DNA from: Bacteroidota bacterium
Lineage (GTDB): Bacteria; Bacteroidota; Bacteroidia; Bacteroidales; VadinHA17
DNA length: 52,169 nucleotides
Assembly (NCBI GenBank): GCA_030706785.1
Contig: JAUZNW010000004.1
Location: 1 to 52,169 of the forward strand
Direction of reading: 5' to 3'
Positions within the stretch are counted from its first letter, which is position 1. Each line of letters starts with the position of its first letter. Under the pieces are notes generated by a model that saw only the letters and a list, made by a program, of their open reading frames with translations, searched no databases and was not told the DNA's origin. A program made the position numbers and the translations under genes. Below are positions 24,888-34,501 of the stretch, in pieces.

Positions 24888-27800
24888 TTACTTGGATCTC
24901 AGCTTATAAGCAACAATACCGGTATTGCTTATACCTGCCAGAAGATAACGGATACCTTTTATATATATTATTTTCATTGACCTTACATCACCTGTCATTG
25001 TGAATCCCGATACAGCCTGGGGAATGTAGGTGAAATTGCCTTTCCCGTCTCCCTCAAATAATTGCCCGTAGCTTGCATCCATCACACCAAGACGCACGCA
25101 CATGGCATTCTGATTACCGGCAAGTACAAGATCATCATTTCCATCCATGTTGTAATCCAGTATTTCGATAGCATGTACAGGAGCAAACTGGGCCTCTACC
25201 GGCAGGATGTGCTTTACAAACCTTGTACCCGCATTCTTAAAAAGTACAGTTCTTAGCTCGCTGGCAGTCAGTATCGTTGCTGTCTTAAGGTTCTCAGGTG
25301 TGAACATATCAGTCAGCCGGGCCTCAGAATAGGATTCATAGGTAGGAAATTTGATCCTGAGACTGCTTATCTGGTTCAGGATTTCATTCCGGCTTGGAAA
25401 GGGGTAAGACTGACCCTGGATAAAATAAGTAATGATGGGATCGACCGATCCGTTGTTGTCGAAATCCTTGTAAGTCAGAGTCACTGGCTCACTTACAGAG
25501 CTCTTTAATTGTGAGTTTGTCCCGAAATTTCCTGCAACAAGGTCGATATTACCATCATGGTCAAAATCGGCAGCTTCAACCTTATTCCAGAAACCTTCTT
25601 CAGGCTCTTCAAACCATGACCTTGTTGCCTCGGTAAATTTCTTCCCTTTTTCATTGATAAATACCCTGACCGGCATAAATTGTCCGACAGTTACCAGGTC
25701 GGGCCATGAATCTTTATTAAGATCGATCCAGACAGCATCAGTTATCATGCCACCTGATGACAGATCAGGAAGCAGCGATGGCGCCATGTTTTTGAAATGT
25801 GCCGATCCGTCATTTATCAGCAGGTAGCTTCCTGGTGACATGGGATATTCCCCGGGAATCACAAATCCACCTACAAACAGATCGATATCACCATCTTTGT
25901 CGAAATCGGCTGCACAGACACAGGATTTTGATCCTGTCATCTGGGGAAGTGCACCATCAGTCCTTGAGAATTTGCCGGAACCGTTGTTCATATAGAAACG
26001 GTCCTGAAGAGCTTTATCATATCTGCTGTAATCATGATAGCCACCACTTACCACATAGAGATCCTGATCTCCGTCATTGTCTGCATCAAAGAAGACAGCA
26101 TCAGCATCGGTGCAATTAAAATCATCCCTGAAATTAAAGTCCCTGGCAGCTGTAAAGATTCCGGAAGATGATTGAAGGAATAATTTACCCGGGTTTTCTT
26201 TGGTTCCGCCAACATAGATATCTGTAAGTTTGTCCCCGTTTACATCGCCGGTTGCCATAATCGGTCCGCAGATTGACAGCATTGAAATCAGCAATGGTTG
26301 CCGCTCGAAGTCGTTTGAACCATATTCGGTATGGTCATATTTTAAAGGTGATACTACGGGTGAAAATATTGTTCCTGATAGTGTTTTGGAGGAATTCTTC
26401 TGCCTGGCATCCTTCTCATTTATCTCAAGGATCTGATCTGCCGTTACATTTTTCAGAATGCTGATTTTTCCCATGGGCCATTCGACTTTCACAGAATCGG
26501 CAAACTTATGATCAGCGAGACCGAAGTGAAGGGTTTTGCTGACGCACGACTGGTATCCTCGTGACGGCATTTGTTCGAGGTACTGCACTCCATTCTGTGC
26601 ATAGACATATACCTTGCTGCAGAATCCTGAAGTGTTCTTACCGGAACCAATGAGCCGTATTCCCAGGTAACCTGATGAAGCCGGATTCAGTTCCCTGAGC
26701 ATGTTCCTGTACACGGATGCAGTTTCATTCTGGTTGCTTACTACAAGATCCAGATCCCCGTCGTTGTCTAGGTCGGAATAGGCGGCACCATTTGAAAATC
26801 CTTTTTTATCGAATCCCCACTGAAGGCTTTCATCTGTAAAAGTTAAATCCCGGTTGTTCTTAAATATAAAATGATGAACCGGGGTTGAGGTCATGTGACG
26901 GGTCAGCATGAATGTATCTGCTTTTTCCTTTGCCCTAGCCTGTTGGGTATAATAATCAAATTTATACTTCAGGAAATCGCGATTCGTATAGTCTTTGAAA
27001 TAACCGTTGGTAATGAACAGGTCTTTCCATCCGTCGTTATCATAATCTGCAAATAGAGGAGCCCAGCTCCAGTCGGTATTTGAAATTCCTGCAAGCTGGC
27101 CGATCTCGCTGAAAGTTCCGTTCCCGTTGTTAAGCTGCAGCATATTGCGCATGCTTGAATGATAAAATCCCTGCATAACCTCAAGGGCATATTCTAGGTA
27201 ATTTTCCGGACCGTAAAGAAGCTTTAGCCGCTTGTTATCTGCTGAAAGCATGTCGGAGGTAAATATATCGGGCCATGTATCGTTATTGAAGTCGTTCACA
27301 TCATTCCCCATTGCTGACTGTGATATATGCTGGACATATTCTGTGAGCCGATTGGTGAAAGTGCCATTTCCATTATTAATATACAGGTAATCAGGCTCGA
27401 TGTAATCGTTTGTTACATAGATGTCAGGCCATCCGTCCTTGTTAATATCCGAAATTGCAACGCCCAGGCCATAGCCAAGGCCATTGGCGATTATACCCGA
27501 TCCTTTGGTTACATCAGTGAAATGATTTCCATCATTCCGGAATAGTTTATCTCCGGCATAAGGATCATCAGTTACTCTTGCCTGATCAAATTCCAGCCCG
27601 CGGATTACTTTAACGTTGGTGGCAACCAGGAACAGATCAAGATCTCCGTCGAGGTCGTAATCGAAAAATGCACCAAGTGTAGAATAAGTGGGATCGTCCA
27701 GACCATATTCCTTTGCCTTTTCCTCGAATTTCAGGTTGCCTTTATTGATAAAGAGCTGATTGCGTCTCAGCTCTGGATTTCCTCTTCCTGAATAACAAAC

Positions 27801-28220
27801 ATATATATCAATTAAGTTATCCCCATTGACGTCAGCCATGGTCACCCCCGTCTTCCAGCCATCGCGTCCTCCGGTGCCTGAACTATTTGTGATATCCCTG
27901 AATTTCAAATCACCAAGGTTAAGATACAGCTTGTTATATCCCATGTTAGATATGAAATAAATATCATCGAGACCGTCATTGTTTATATCTCCCATTGCAA
28001 CACCACCACCGTTATAAAGATTCTCGTGAGTAAGAGCATTATGTTCTTCGTTTTCAGTGATTGTGTTTTTGAACAGAATTCCCGATTTTTTGGGGGAGAC
28101 TGGTTCAAATAGTTCGAAATCCTGGCCAGTGGAAAACAATGAAATAAAAAGAAGACAGGAACCAAGGAATGTCCTTGAATAGGAAGTGTCATGTATACAC
28201 TTAATACACGCCTGTTTCAT
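24888..28220 (-). CDS. FG-GAP/VCBS repeat protein with ASPIC/UnbV domain (CRTAC1-like), exported
   Basis: 1110 residues from ATG 28220, chosen because it gives a normal signal peptide (to LFSTGQ) and an 11-bp gap after the GH9 stop; the longer frame from 28292 would overlap GH9. Many Asp-rich calcium-type loops occur (DINNDGLDDIYFI, DVNGDNLIDIYV, DFDKDGDIDLFVGG), forming two beta-propeller regions at about 30-500 and 630-1100. Between them (about 515-600) lies an ASPIC/UnbV domain (SRGYQSCVSKTLHFGLAD then VKVEWPMG). Such proteins are extracellular and presumed to bind ligands; their function in Bacteroidota is not settled. Its place between two cellulase-type enzymes in one operon suggests a glycan-binding or scaffold role. 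Confidence 0.88.
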   Translation of the reverse strand: MKQACIKCIHDTSYSRTFLGSCLLFISLFSTGQDFELFEPVSPKKSGILFKNTITENEEHNALTHENLYNGGGVAMGDINNDGLDDIYFISNMGYNKLYLNLGDLKFRDITNSSGTGGRDGWKTGVTMADVNGDNLIDIYVCYSGRGNPELRRNQLFINKGNLKFEEKAKEYGLDDPTYSTLGAFFDYDLDGDLDLFLVATNVKVIRGLEFDQARVTDDPYAGDKLFRNDGNHFTDVTKGSGIIANGLGYGLGVAISDINKDGWPDIYVTNDYIEPDYLYINNGNGTFTNRLTEYVQHISQSAMGNDVNDFNNDTWPDIFTSDMLSADNKRLKLLYGPENYLEYALEVMQGFYHSSMRNMLQLNNGNGTFSEIGQLAGISNTDWSWAPLFADYDNDGWKDLFITNGYFKDYTNRDFLKYKFDYYTQQARAKEKADTFMLTRHMTSTPVHHFIFKNNRDLTFTDESLQWGFDKKGFSNGAAYSDLDNDGDLDLVVSNQNETASVYRNMLRELNPASSGYLGIRLIGSGKNTSGFCSKVYVYAQNGVQYLEQMPSRGYQSCVSKTLHFGLADHKFADSVKVEWPMGKISILKNVTADQILEINEKDARQKNSSKTLSGTIFSPVVSPLKYDHTEYGSNDFERQPLLISMLSICGPIMATGDVNGDKLTDIYVGGTKENPGKLFLQSSSGIFTAARDFNFRDDFNCTDADAVFFDADNDGDQDLYVVSGGYHDYSRYDKALQDRFYMNNGSGKFSRTDGALPQMTGSKSCVCAADFDKDGDIDLFVGGFVIPGEYPMSPGSYLLINDGSAHFKNMAPSLLPDLSSGGMITDAVWIDLNKDSWPDLVTVGQFMPVRVFINEKGKKFTEATRSWFEEPEEGFWNKVEAADFDHDGNIDLVAGNFGTNSQLKSSVSEPVTLTYKDFDNNGSVDPIITYFIQGQSYPFPSRNEILNQISSLRIKFPTYESYSEARLTDMFTPENLKTATILTASELRTVLFKNAGTRFVKHILPVEAQFAPVHAIEILDYNMDGNDDLVLAGNQNAMCVRLGVMDASYGQLFEGDGKGNFTYIPQAVSGFTMTGDVRSMKIIYIKGIRYLLAGISNTGIVAYKLRSK

Positions 28221-28231
28221 CCCGAATTTTT

Positions 28232-30019
28232 TTATTCGGCTGCAGTTATTTCTGTCAGCAGCCATAAAGTAAATGCAACCATAGGTGTCCAATATTCCGA
28301 TATCTGCCAGTTCCCGTTACCTATCACCGGCTGGTCATTAGCATCACCACCGAGTCCGTTCAGTACCGCACCCGGCAAGACTGGTGTCTGTGGAATAAAG
28401 GTACTTCCCGGAAAATGGACAGGATTATTATAACCGACTGTTTCAATTGTAGAGCTGTTGAAGGGATTGACGCCGATAATCCAGTCAAGCTGTCTCTGGG
28501 CTAATATCATTAATTCAGGATCATTAAGAGCTTTTGAAGCCTTCATCAATCCGACTCCTGCCGACGCCAGGTTTGAGTTGATACCAACCCACCAGCTGAG
28601 TTCCGGCTGCATGAAGTACCTGTACCAGTACTCACCTGTCTTTCTGTTCCCTCCGGGATCCTTACCTTCAAAAAGTCCGTAGGGAACGATGCCAAAGCTG
28701 TTTTTACCGGCCATCAGCTTTAGGTACTGTTGTGAATAATCCGATACGATCTGCTTCCACACTGCAGCATCCCTGTGCGACGGATTCGTAGCTATCATAT
28801 CAGATGCTGTTATGAATCCCAGGCATCCCTGCCAGATATCCTTGAATGGCTCTTTGCCCGACTGGCTTGTGTAAAAGAATCCATTTAGAATATTATTATC
28901 ATGACTGGACACCTGTAATTTTCTTAGTTTTGCCGCTTGCCCAGCAGCAAAATCGAAATAGGTATCCTTCCGGGTTGTTTTATATAATTCGTTCCCTGCC
29001 TGCATCGATGCTCCTATAATTGCTGCGTTTTCATCCCCGGCTGTTTTGGCGCACCAATCAAAGCATTTTATGGCAGCCTGAAGGCATCGGACAGAATAAT
29101 CAGGATTACCGGTCTGTGCAATCCTCGCCATGATAGCCTCCGCAGAAATGAAGTTATATTGACCTACAAGATCAAGAGGATCAGTCCTTATAACCCTGTC
29201 GTCATTCGATCCGAACAGGAGCATGTCAGCCATCGATTTTCCAGCTGTCGGCTTTATAAAAGCGAGTTCCCCGCCATCAGGTCCAACAATATTATCGGTC
29301 CAGCGGTTACTGTCGGAATGTTTCTTCACGTCGCCTCCGACATAACTCATGATATAACCATCAGGTTCCTGCATTTTCAGGAAATACTGGTTTCCCCACA
29401 GCAGCTCATCCAGAATTTTGATTCTGGCGGGATCAATCTCATCAAGTAGTTCATATGTCTTTGAAAGACCAATCATTCCGTAGATCGTTGCCCCAACCCA
29501 TTTTCTCAAGTCACTGGCATCGTGCCACCCTCCGGTGACATCCTGGTGTTTCCCGTTGTCCATCCTTATGCCATCGTCCACATGGCAGGGCGACAGATAG
29601 CCTGTTGTGCTTGAACCGCAGCGCTGAAGAGAAAAATAACCAACGATTTTTTCCATCGGCTTCCGGTAGGCTATTGAAGAAATTTCAAACGGGTAAGAGC
29701 GGAGAGTATCACATTTAATATAATAGTGACCGTCACGTGTAAGAGAACTGAAGTCCCCAGCTGACCATTCTCCGAAATCACCCGGACAAGGTTTAAGATT
29801 CCCGGAGTAAACAACCCGGTGTGATTCGAGGTCGATAATGTCAAAGGCTGAGGTCCTTATTCCTTTTGTTAAGACTCTCTTCCCGGCATGAGGGACATAC
29901 CCCACCTGATTGATAAGCAGATCAACATTCAGATCCCTTGAGATTCTTTGTGATTTAGTTTCCGGGCTTCCGGTGTAAAGAATGATAAGGGTGAGAGATA
30001 CAGGAATAAACTTTTTCAT
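28232..30019 (-). CDS. GH9 family glycosidase (cellulase-type), exported
   Basis: 595 residues with an N-terminal export signal (MKKFIPVSLTLIILYTGSP). An Ig-like CelD_N domain (about 32-120, LLINQVGYVP) precedes the (alpha/alpha)6 barrel. The nucleophile-activating pair is D167 and D170 in GGWHDASD (usual form DAGD) and the candidate proton donor is E575 in WQISEYWTP. DWIIGVNPFNSS corresponds to the conserved GVNP block; the usual RxPHHR segment is replaced by NNPVHFPGS. Predicted endo- or exo-acting beta-1,4-glucanase. First gene of the GH9-UnbV-GH5 operon; a good promoter lies at 30050-30080. Confidence 0.9.
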   Translation of the reverse strand: MKKFIPVSLTLIILYTGSPETKSQRISRDLNVDLLINQVGYVPHAGKRVLTKGIRTSAFDIIDLESHRVVYSGNLKPCPGDFGEWSAGDFSSLTRDGHYYIKCDTLRSYPFEISSIAYRKPMEKIVGYFSLQRCGSSTTGYLSPCHVDDGIRMDNGKHQDVTGGWHDASDLRKWVGATIYGMIGLSKTYELLDEIDPARIKILDELLWGNQYFLKMQEPDGYIMSYVGGDVKKHSDSNRWTDNIVGPDGGELAFIKPTAGKSMADMLLFGSNDDRVIRTDPLDLVGQYNFISAEAIMARIAQTGNPDYSVRCLQAAIKCFDWCAKTAGDENAAIIGASMQAGNELYKTTRKDTYFDFAAGQAAKLRKLQVSSHDNNILNGFFYTSQSGKEPFKDIWQGCLGFITASDMIATNPSHRDAAVWKQIVSDYSQQYLKLMAGKNSFGIVPYGLFEGKDPGGNRKTGEYWYRYFMQPELSWWVGINSNLASAGVGLMKASKALNDPELMILAQRQLDWIIGVNPFNSSTIETVGYNNPVHFPGSTFIPQTPVLPGAVLNGLGGDANDQPVIGNGNWQISEYWTPMVAFTLWLLTEITAAE

Positions 30020-30049
30020 AATCGTCAGGATAAGGAGGATTCGTCAGAA

Positions 30050-30080
30050 TAAAAGTAAGTAAAATTTGTCCTTATTCAAA
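30050..30080 (-). promoter_or_regulatory. Promoter of the GH9-UnbV-GH5 operon
   Basis: On the minus strand TTTG (30080-30077) is followed after exactly 19 bp by TACTTTTA (30057-30050), a 7/8 match to TAnnTTTG. The leader to the ATG at 30019 would be about 25 nt. The -33 box directly abuts the repeat element starting at 30081. Confidence 0.6.
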
Positions 30081-30193
30081 AACTAACACGGAGAACATAG
30101 ACCTGTCTGCCGGGAGGCAGGGAAAACGCAGAGTTCCACTGAGCTAAAGAAATAATCCTCTGTGGAATTTCGTGGTTCTCTGTGTAACTAAAA
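30081..30193 (+). repeat. 113-bp intergenic element with terminal inverted repeats, copy 1
   Basis: Ends: ACTAACACGGAGAAC (30082-30096) and the complement of GTTCTCTGTGTAACT (30175-30189), 12 of 15 positions pairing. The centre holds the hairpin CTGCC-GGGA-GGCAG (30107-30120) within CCTGTCTGCCGGGAGGCAGG (30102-30121). A related copy lies in reverse orientation at 37275-37399: 34 of 42 positions match from 30102 to 30143, and 17 of 17 from 30177 to 30193. No reading frame. It separates the divergent GH9 and GH5 genes. Confidence 0.7.
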
Positions 30194-30366
30194 TGTTTCT
30201 ATAGTTCTCAATTAGTCTTTTAACCGGAGTGGATGAAAAATGCCCTAAATGGGCTTATAAATCCTACAATTTTATTAAATTTATGTCACTCTGATTTATT
30301 TTTGAAATTTAACCGGACCGGCCAATCTTGAAACCTTATCCTAATTAATCATAAATTCTTCCAACC
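30194..30366. other. Leader region of the GH5 gene, with small hairpin and -7-like box
   Basis: GCCC-TAAAT-GGGC (30242-30254) forms a 4-bp stem. TATTTTTG (30297-30304) is an exact TAnnTTTG match and would give a leader of about 55 nt for the GH5 ATG at 30367, but no TTTG lies 19-21 bp upstream, so the promoter assignment is weak. Confidence 0.35.
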
Positions 30367-31464
30367 ATGAAACATTTATCAAAGTTCTTATTTACAGTTC
30401 TGTTGACCTGTATACTGATTTCTGCTTGCCAAAGTAGAAAAGCAGAAAAGACATCGTACAAATTCCCATTCACAACGTTTGAGATAAAACGAGGGACCAA
30501 CATCGCCCACTGGTTGTCGCAAAGTGATCGCAGGGGAGAAGAAAGAGCGAAATTCATAACCGAAAAAGATATCGCTTTCATCGATTCGGTGGGCTTTGAT
30601 CATATCCGGCTGCCCATTGATGAGGTTCAGATGTGGGATGAAACAGGGAAACGGAATGATACTGCATTTGCACTGCTTAATAATTGTCTTGACTGGTGTC
30701 AGAAAGCTGGGCTGAGAGTTGTCGTTGATCTGCACATTTTACGGTCGCACCACTTCAATGAACAGGTAAAACCGTTGTGGACGGTTCCCGCGGAGCAGGA
30801 TAAATTCATTGCCTTCTGGAAAGATCTTTCGGATTTTCTTCATAATAGACCTCTGGCAATGGTCGCTTATGAACCCATGAATGAGCCTGTAGCCGATGAT
30901 CCCGAACAATGGAATGTTCTGCTCACAAGAGCAATTGATTCAATACGTAAAAGGGAACCAGCCCGTGTAATAGTTATCGGATCGAACCGATGGCAGTCTG
31001 CATCGACATTCGATCAGTTGAGGGTACCTCAGGGTGATACCAATATAATATTAAGCTATCATTTTTATGAACCGTTTTTCCTCACCCATTATCAGGCGGG
31101 CTGGACAAACCTGAAGGATTTTAAGGGGGAAGTGAATTATCCGGGGCAGATAGTGTTGAACAGCAACCTTCCTGAACACCAGAAGGTATACAACCGGGAT
31201 ACGCTTATCAAAATGATGGAAAAGCCTCTTCGCCTTGCCTCAACTCTTAAGCTGCCTTTGTATTGCGGGGAATTCGGCATTTACAGGAATTTCTTCCCTG
31301 CCGCAAAGCTTGACTGGTACAAGGACATGATCTCTATATTCGAGCAGTACCATGTTGCCTATGCGAACTGGAATTACAAATCAGGTGCATTCGGACTAGT
31401 CGGTGATGATGGAAAGCCGATACAGCCATATCTAAGCATTGTGGCCGGGAAAGGCTCCGACTAG
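30367..31464 (+). CDS. GH5 cellulase/mannanase-type lipoprotein
   Basis: 365 residues; signal peptide with lipobox ISAC near residue 21. GH5 TIM barrel with HIRLPID, VVDLHI, acid/base E173 in EPMNEPVA, SYHFYEP and nucleophile E302 in CGEFGIY. It is a single-domain relative of the GH5 at 23341: the barrel segments align (THYQAGW against THYKASW), but it lacks the beta-rich insert. Predicted endo-beta-1,4-glucanase or mannanase on the cell surface. It starts a plus-strand run of glycosidase genes and is divergent from the GH9 operon. The stop is followed by AACCAGCAAC-type repeat words (31484-31530). Confidence 0.9.
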   Translation: MKHLSKFLFTVLLTCILISACQSRKAEKTSYKFPFTTFEIKRGTNIAHWLSQSDRRGEERAKFITEKDIAFIDSVGFDHIRLPIDEVQMWDETGKRNDTAFALLNNCLDWCQKAGLRVVVDLHILRSHHFNEQVKPLWTVPAEQDKFIAFWKDLSDFLHNRPLAMVAYEPMNEPVADDPEQWNVLLTRAIDSIRKREPARVIVIGSNRWQSASTFDQLRVPQGDTNIILSYHFYEPFFLTHYQAGWTNLKDFKGEVNYPGQIVLNSNLPEHQKVYNRDTLIKMMEKPLRLASTLKLPLYCGEFGIYRNFFPAAKLDWYKDMISIFEQYHVAYANWNYKSGAFGLVGDDGKPIQPYLSIVAGKGSD

Positions 31465-31558
31465 TAAAAGTCAAACCAATCAGCACCCGGCACCTATCAA
31501 CAAGCAACCAACTAGCGACTAGCAACCAATTGAATTTCAATTATTAAATAATCATAGT
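31465..31558. repeat. CAAGCAACC word repeat plus short palindrome
   Basis: 31484-31530 consists of CAGCACCCGGCACC, CAACAAGCAACC and TAGCAACC words of the AACCAGCAAC class. It is followed by the palindrome AATTGAA-T-TTCAATT (31528-31542). No gene and no T-tract. Confidence 0.5.
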
Positions 31559-32698
31559 ATGAAACTAATCATTAGAATTCTCTCCACCCTGTTGATGCTG
31601 ACAGGAATATGTTCTGTTGTTTCTGCCCAGAATACCGAAGAACCGCTGTTTCAGATCAGGGGATTCTGCATAAGTGCACCACGCCCTGACGGTGTTGAGC
31701 GATTCGTAAAATTCATAGACGAGGAACTGGCAACAAGGGGTGTCAATACCCTTGTTCTTCTTGTCGACTATGGATTTAAATTCGAAAGCTATCCTGAGCT
31801 TGCAGACTCTGCTGCACTTTCAAAATCAGACTGCAGGAAGATAGTGAAAGTGTGCAGGAAGAACAATATCAGGATAATACCACAGATCAACCTTTTGGGC
31901 CATCAGTCCTGGGCGAACCATCCCAATCCATTGCTTACCCATTTCCCTGAATTTGATGAGACCCCATGGGTCAAAATGCCTGAAAAATATGTGTGGCCGA
32001 ATGCCGATGGACTTTATTGCAAAAGCTATTGTCCTCTTCATCCCGAAGTCCACAAGGTGATATTCGCTCTTGTTGATGAGTTATGCGATGCTTTTGATGC
32101 AGAGGCTTTTCATGCCGGCATGGATGAAGTATTCTATCTTGGTGACGATAAATGTCCCCGGTGTTCAGGAATTGACAAAGCTGTTTTATTTGCAGATGAG
32201 GTAAGAAAGATAAGAGATCACCTTGCCCTTAAGAACAGGGAGATGTGGATCTGGGGCGACCGTCTGATTGACGGAAAGACATCCGGAATGGGAATCTGGG
32301 AAGCAAGCTATAATTTCACTTACCGGGCTATCGACATGATCCCCAAAGACGTGGTGATCTGTGACTGGCATTATGAAAGGCCTGATCAGACGCCTGTTTA
32401 TTTTGCCCTCAAGGGATTCAGAGTAATTACCTGTCCCTGGAGAACTCCTGCAACAGCCGTCATTCAGGCGGAGGACATGGCGAAATTCAGGAAATATGCA
32501 ACGCCTGAAATGAAACCTAGGTATTACGGAATGATGCAGACCACATGGTCAAACCCTGAACGGTTCATAAACGGTTTTTACGGCATAAAGACCAATGACG
32601 CAAGGCCTGGCACCAATCAACAGGATCCGGCCAAGAATCCATGGGACACCTTTAGGGCAATGTACAAACGGATGGACGAGCTGTCTTCAATGAAATAG
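31559..32698 (+). CDS. GH20-like family glycosidase, exported
   Basis: 379 residues with a signal peptide ending VVSAQ. A TIM barrel without the usual GH20 N-terminal domain. The catalytic pair D189-E190 lies in FHAGMDEVF (H185-x-G-x-D-E, the GH20 signature); IIPQINLLGHQSW resembles the strand-3 histidine motif and WIWGDRL the strand that follows. A CPRC pair (about residues 198-201) follows the catalytic loop. Classical GH20 enzymes are beta-N-acetylhexosaminidases, but this short form is divergent and the substrate may differ. 18 bp upstream of the DUF5060 glycosidase, probably the same transcript. Confidence 0.75.
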   Translation: MKLIIRILSTLLMLTGICSVVSAQNTEEPLFQIRGFCISAPRPDGVERFVKFIDEELATRGVNTLVLLVDYGFKFESYPELADSAALSKSDCRKIVKVCRKNNIRIIPQINLLGHQSWANHPNPLLTHFPEFDETPWVKMPEKYVWPNADGLYCKSYCPLHPEVHKVIFALVDELCDAFDAEAFHAGMDEVFYLGDDKCPRCSGIDKAVLFADEVRKIRDHLALKNREMWIWGDRLIDGKTSGMGIWEASYNFTYRAIDMIPKDVVICDWHYERPDQTPVYFALKGFRVITCPWRTPATAVIQAEDMAKFRKYATPEMKPRYYGMMQTTWSNPERFINGFYGIKTNDARPGTNQQDPAKNPWDTFRAMYKRMDELSSMK

Positions 32699-32716
32699 CT
32701 TTATACAACTTCCGCT

Positions 32717-34501
32717 ATGAAGAGCCTGAGAGTTTTTTCCTTTGCAGCATTCCTAATCCTGACTTTTAATGCCATGGCAATTAAAAGCCCTGAGATACAG
32801 AACCTACGTCAAAGACCTGATACACTGGGACTTTATGAAAAACTGGAAATATCGTTCAATATAAATAACGGAAATGAGTACATCAATCCTTTTGATCCGG
32901 ATGAGGTTGATATAACTGCGCTTTTTACATCACCTTCCGGTAAAACATGGAAGATACCCGGCTTTTATTGTTATGCGATGGGGACACTCTGGAAGATCAG
33001 GTTTTCACCTGATGAAACCGGACTATGGAAATACATTGTTACCGTCAGGGATAAAGGAGGTGAGGTATCGAGTGCTCCACAATCTTTTGTTTCCGTAAGT
33101 TCTGCCAGGAAAGGACCTGTTGTGGTAGCTGATAATAAACGTTACCTGAAATACAGTAATGGTTCTGATTTCTATGGCGTTGGTCTCTGGTATAATGATA
33201 GTTACACCTCCTTTAACAGGGGCTCTGTAAGACCCGAAGAACTTGATAATCTTAAATCACTGGGGATTAATTTTATCGGAACCTTTATTACCCCGCTTGA
33301 AACACCGGGAAGCGGCCTGGGCAGGTATGACCAGAATATCTGCGGAAGGCTTGATGAGCTTCTTGAAATGTGTGAAGAACGTGATATGTTGCTAAGCCTC
33401 AACGTCTGGTTTCATTCCTACCTTTCAGAAACTGTATGGGGTGGGGGGAACATAAGATGGTATGCTAATCCCTACCAGCAGATAACGAGCGCAAAGGATT
33501 TCTACAGAAGCGAACCAGCCTGGAAATACCAGGAGAAGCTTTACAGGTATTTTATTGCCAGATGGGGATACAGCAGGGCGCTCGGGATATGGTTCATTGT
33601 CGATGAAATTAATGGAACCGACGGATGGGTAAAGGGAGACAGCCTTGCAGCATGTGACTGGGCTAAAAGGGTCCATGATTATTTCAAGGCAAATGATCCT
33701 TACAGACACCCAACAACCGGTACCAGGAGTGGAGGCATACAGGAGTATTGGAGGCAGGGATATCAAACCTTTGATCTGGCAGCAAGGGAAATCTATGAGG
33801 CTCAGGGATACCCGATCAACACGACAAGTACTATCGACTCGGCAAGGATCCATCCCCTTAAAAGCAGCTATACAAATTACGCAAACCAGATCAGGCGGTT
33901 ATGGAACGGATACGAAAAACCGGCAATAATTGGTGAAACTGGATGGGCTCATACATTTTACGAACCTTCCATGCCGGGATACCTGGCACAATATCACGAT
34001 GCACTATGGGTATCTCTGACAACGGGAACAGCCATGACACCTTTCTGGTGGGCTCACTCAAGGTTCATTAATGACAATGTGCTGACTGCCCAGATTACCA
34101 GCATAAAAAGATTCACAGACAGGATTCCCCTTTCGAAGCTGACAGGCATTGTACCCGCTTCAGTACAAAGTTCCCGTGGTGACGCTTTCGGTATTAAGAG
34201 TAACGAAGTTGTATTCGGTTGGGTGGCAAATCCTGATGCTGACGTTGCTGGTGTTAAAATTACGGTTTCTTCTCTGAGCAACGGTAAATACAAGCTGAGG
34301 ATCTTTCATACCTGGAGAGGAACATTTATTGATGAAAGGGAGATCTCATGTACTGACGGATCAGTCACTTTCGGGCCGCCGTACATGCATATTACAGGTT
34401 CCCAGGCTGTATATATCGGGCAGGATGTTGCATTTATCCTGGAAAGATTGCCCGATCCGGCGCCATTACCTGATAAGGGAAAAAAGCCAGGGAAGAAGTG
34501 A
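32717..34501 (+). CDS. DUF5060-containing glycosidase (clan GH-A type), exported
   Basis: 594 residues; signal peptide ending FNAMA. Residues about 25-125 match the DUF5060 beta-sandwich (FTSPSGKTWKIPGFYC, RFSPDETGLWKY). A TIM barrel follows (about 150-480), with putative acid/base E297 in IVDEING and nucleophile E407 in IIGETGWA. A C-terminal beta-sandwich (about 495-580) ends in a basic Pro/Lys tail. Related proteins are assigned to GH5-like or DUF4038-type families; activity is not predictable. The stop is immediately followed by a 14-bp tandem repeat array. Confidence 0.8.
   Translation: MKSLRVFSFAAFLILTFNAMAIKSPEIQNLRQRPDTLGLYEKLEISFNINNGNEYINPFDPDEVDITALFTSPSGKTWKIPGFYCYAMGTLWKIRFSPDETGLWKYIVTVRDKGGEVSSAPQSFVSVSSARKGPVVVADNKRYLKYSNGSDFYGVGLWYNDSYTSFNRGSVRPEELDNLKSLGINFIGTFITPLETPGSGLGRYDQNICGRLDELLEMCEERDMLLSLNVWFHSYLSETVWGGGNIRWYANPYQQITSAKDFYRSEPAWKYQEKLYRYFIARWGYSRALGIWFIVDEINGTDGWVKGDSLAACDWAKRVHDYFKANDPYRHPTTGTRSGGIQEYWRQGYQTFDLAAREIYEAQGYPINTTSTIDSARIHPLKSSYTNYANQIRRLWNGYEKPAIIGETGWAHTFYEPSMPGYLAQYHDALWVSLTTGTAMTPFWWAHSRFINDNVLTAQITSIKRFTDRIPLSKLTGIVPASVQSSRGDAFGIKSNEVVFGWVANPDADVAGVKITVSSLSNGKYKLRIFHTWRGTFIDEREISCTDGSVTFGPPYMHITGSQAVYIGQDVAFILERLPDPAPLPDKGKKPGKK

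Noticed and set aside
25799-26119. His/Arg-rich frame opposite the UnbV gene
   Set aside because: It is the antisense shadow of Asp-rich calcium loops in the real gene.
30242-30262. Intrinsic terminator at GCCC-TAAAT-GGGC
   Set aside because: The stem has only four pairs and is followed by TTATAAAT rather than a T-run, and no gene ends upstream on that strand.
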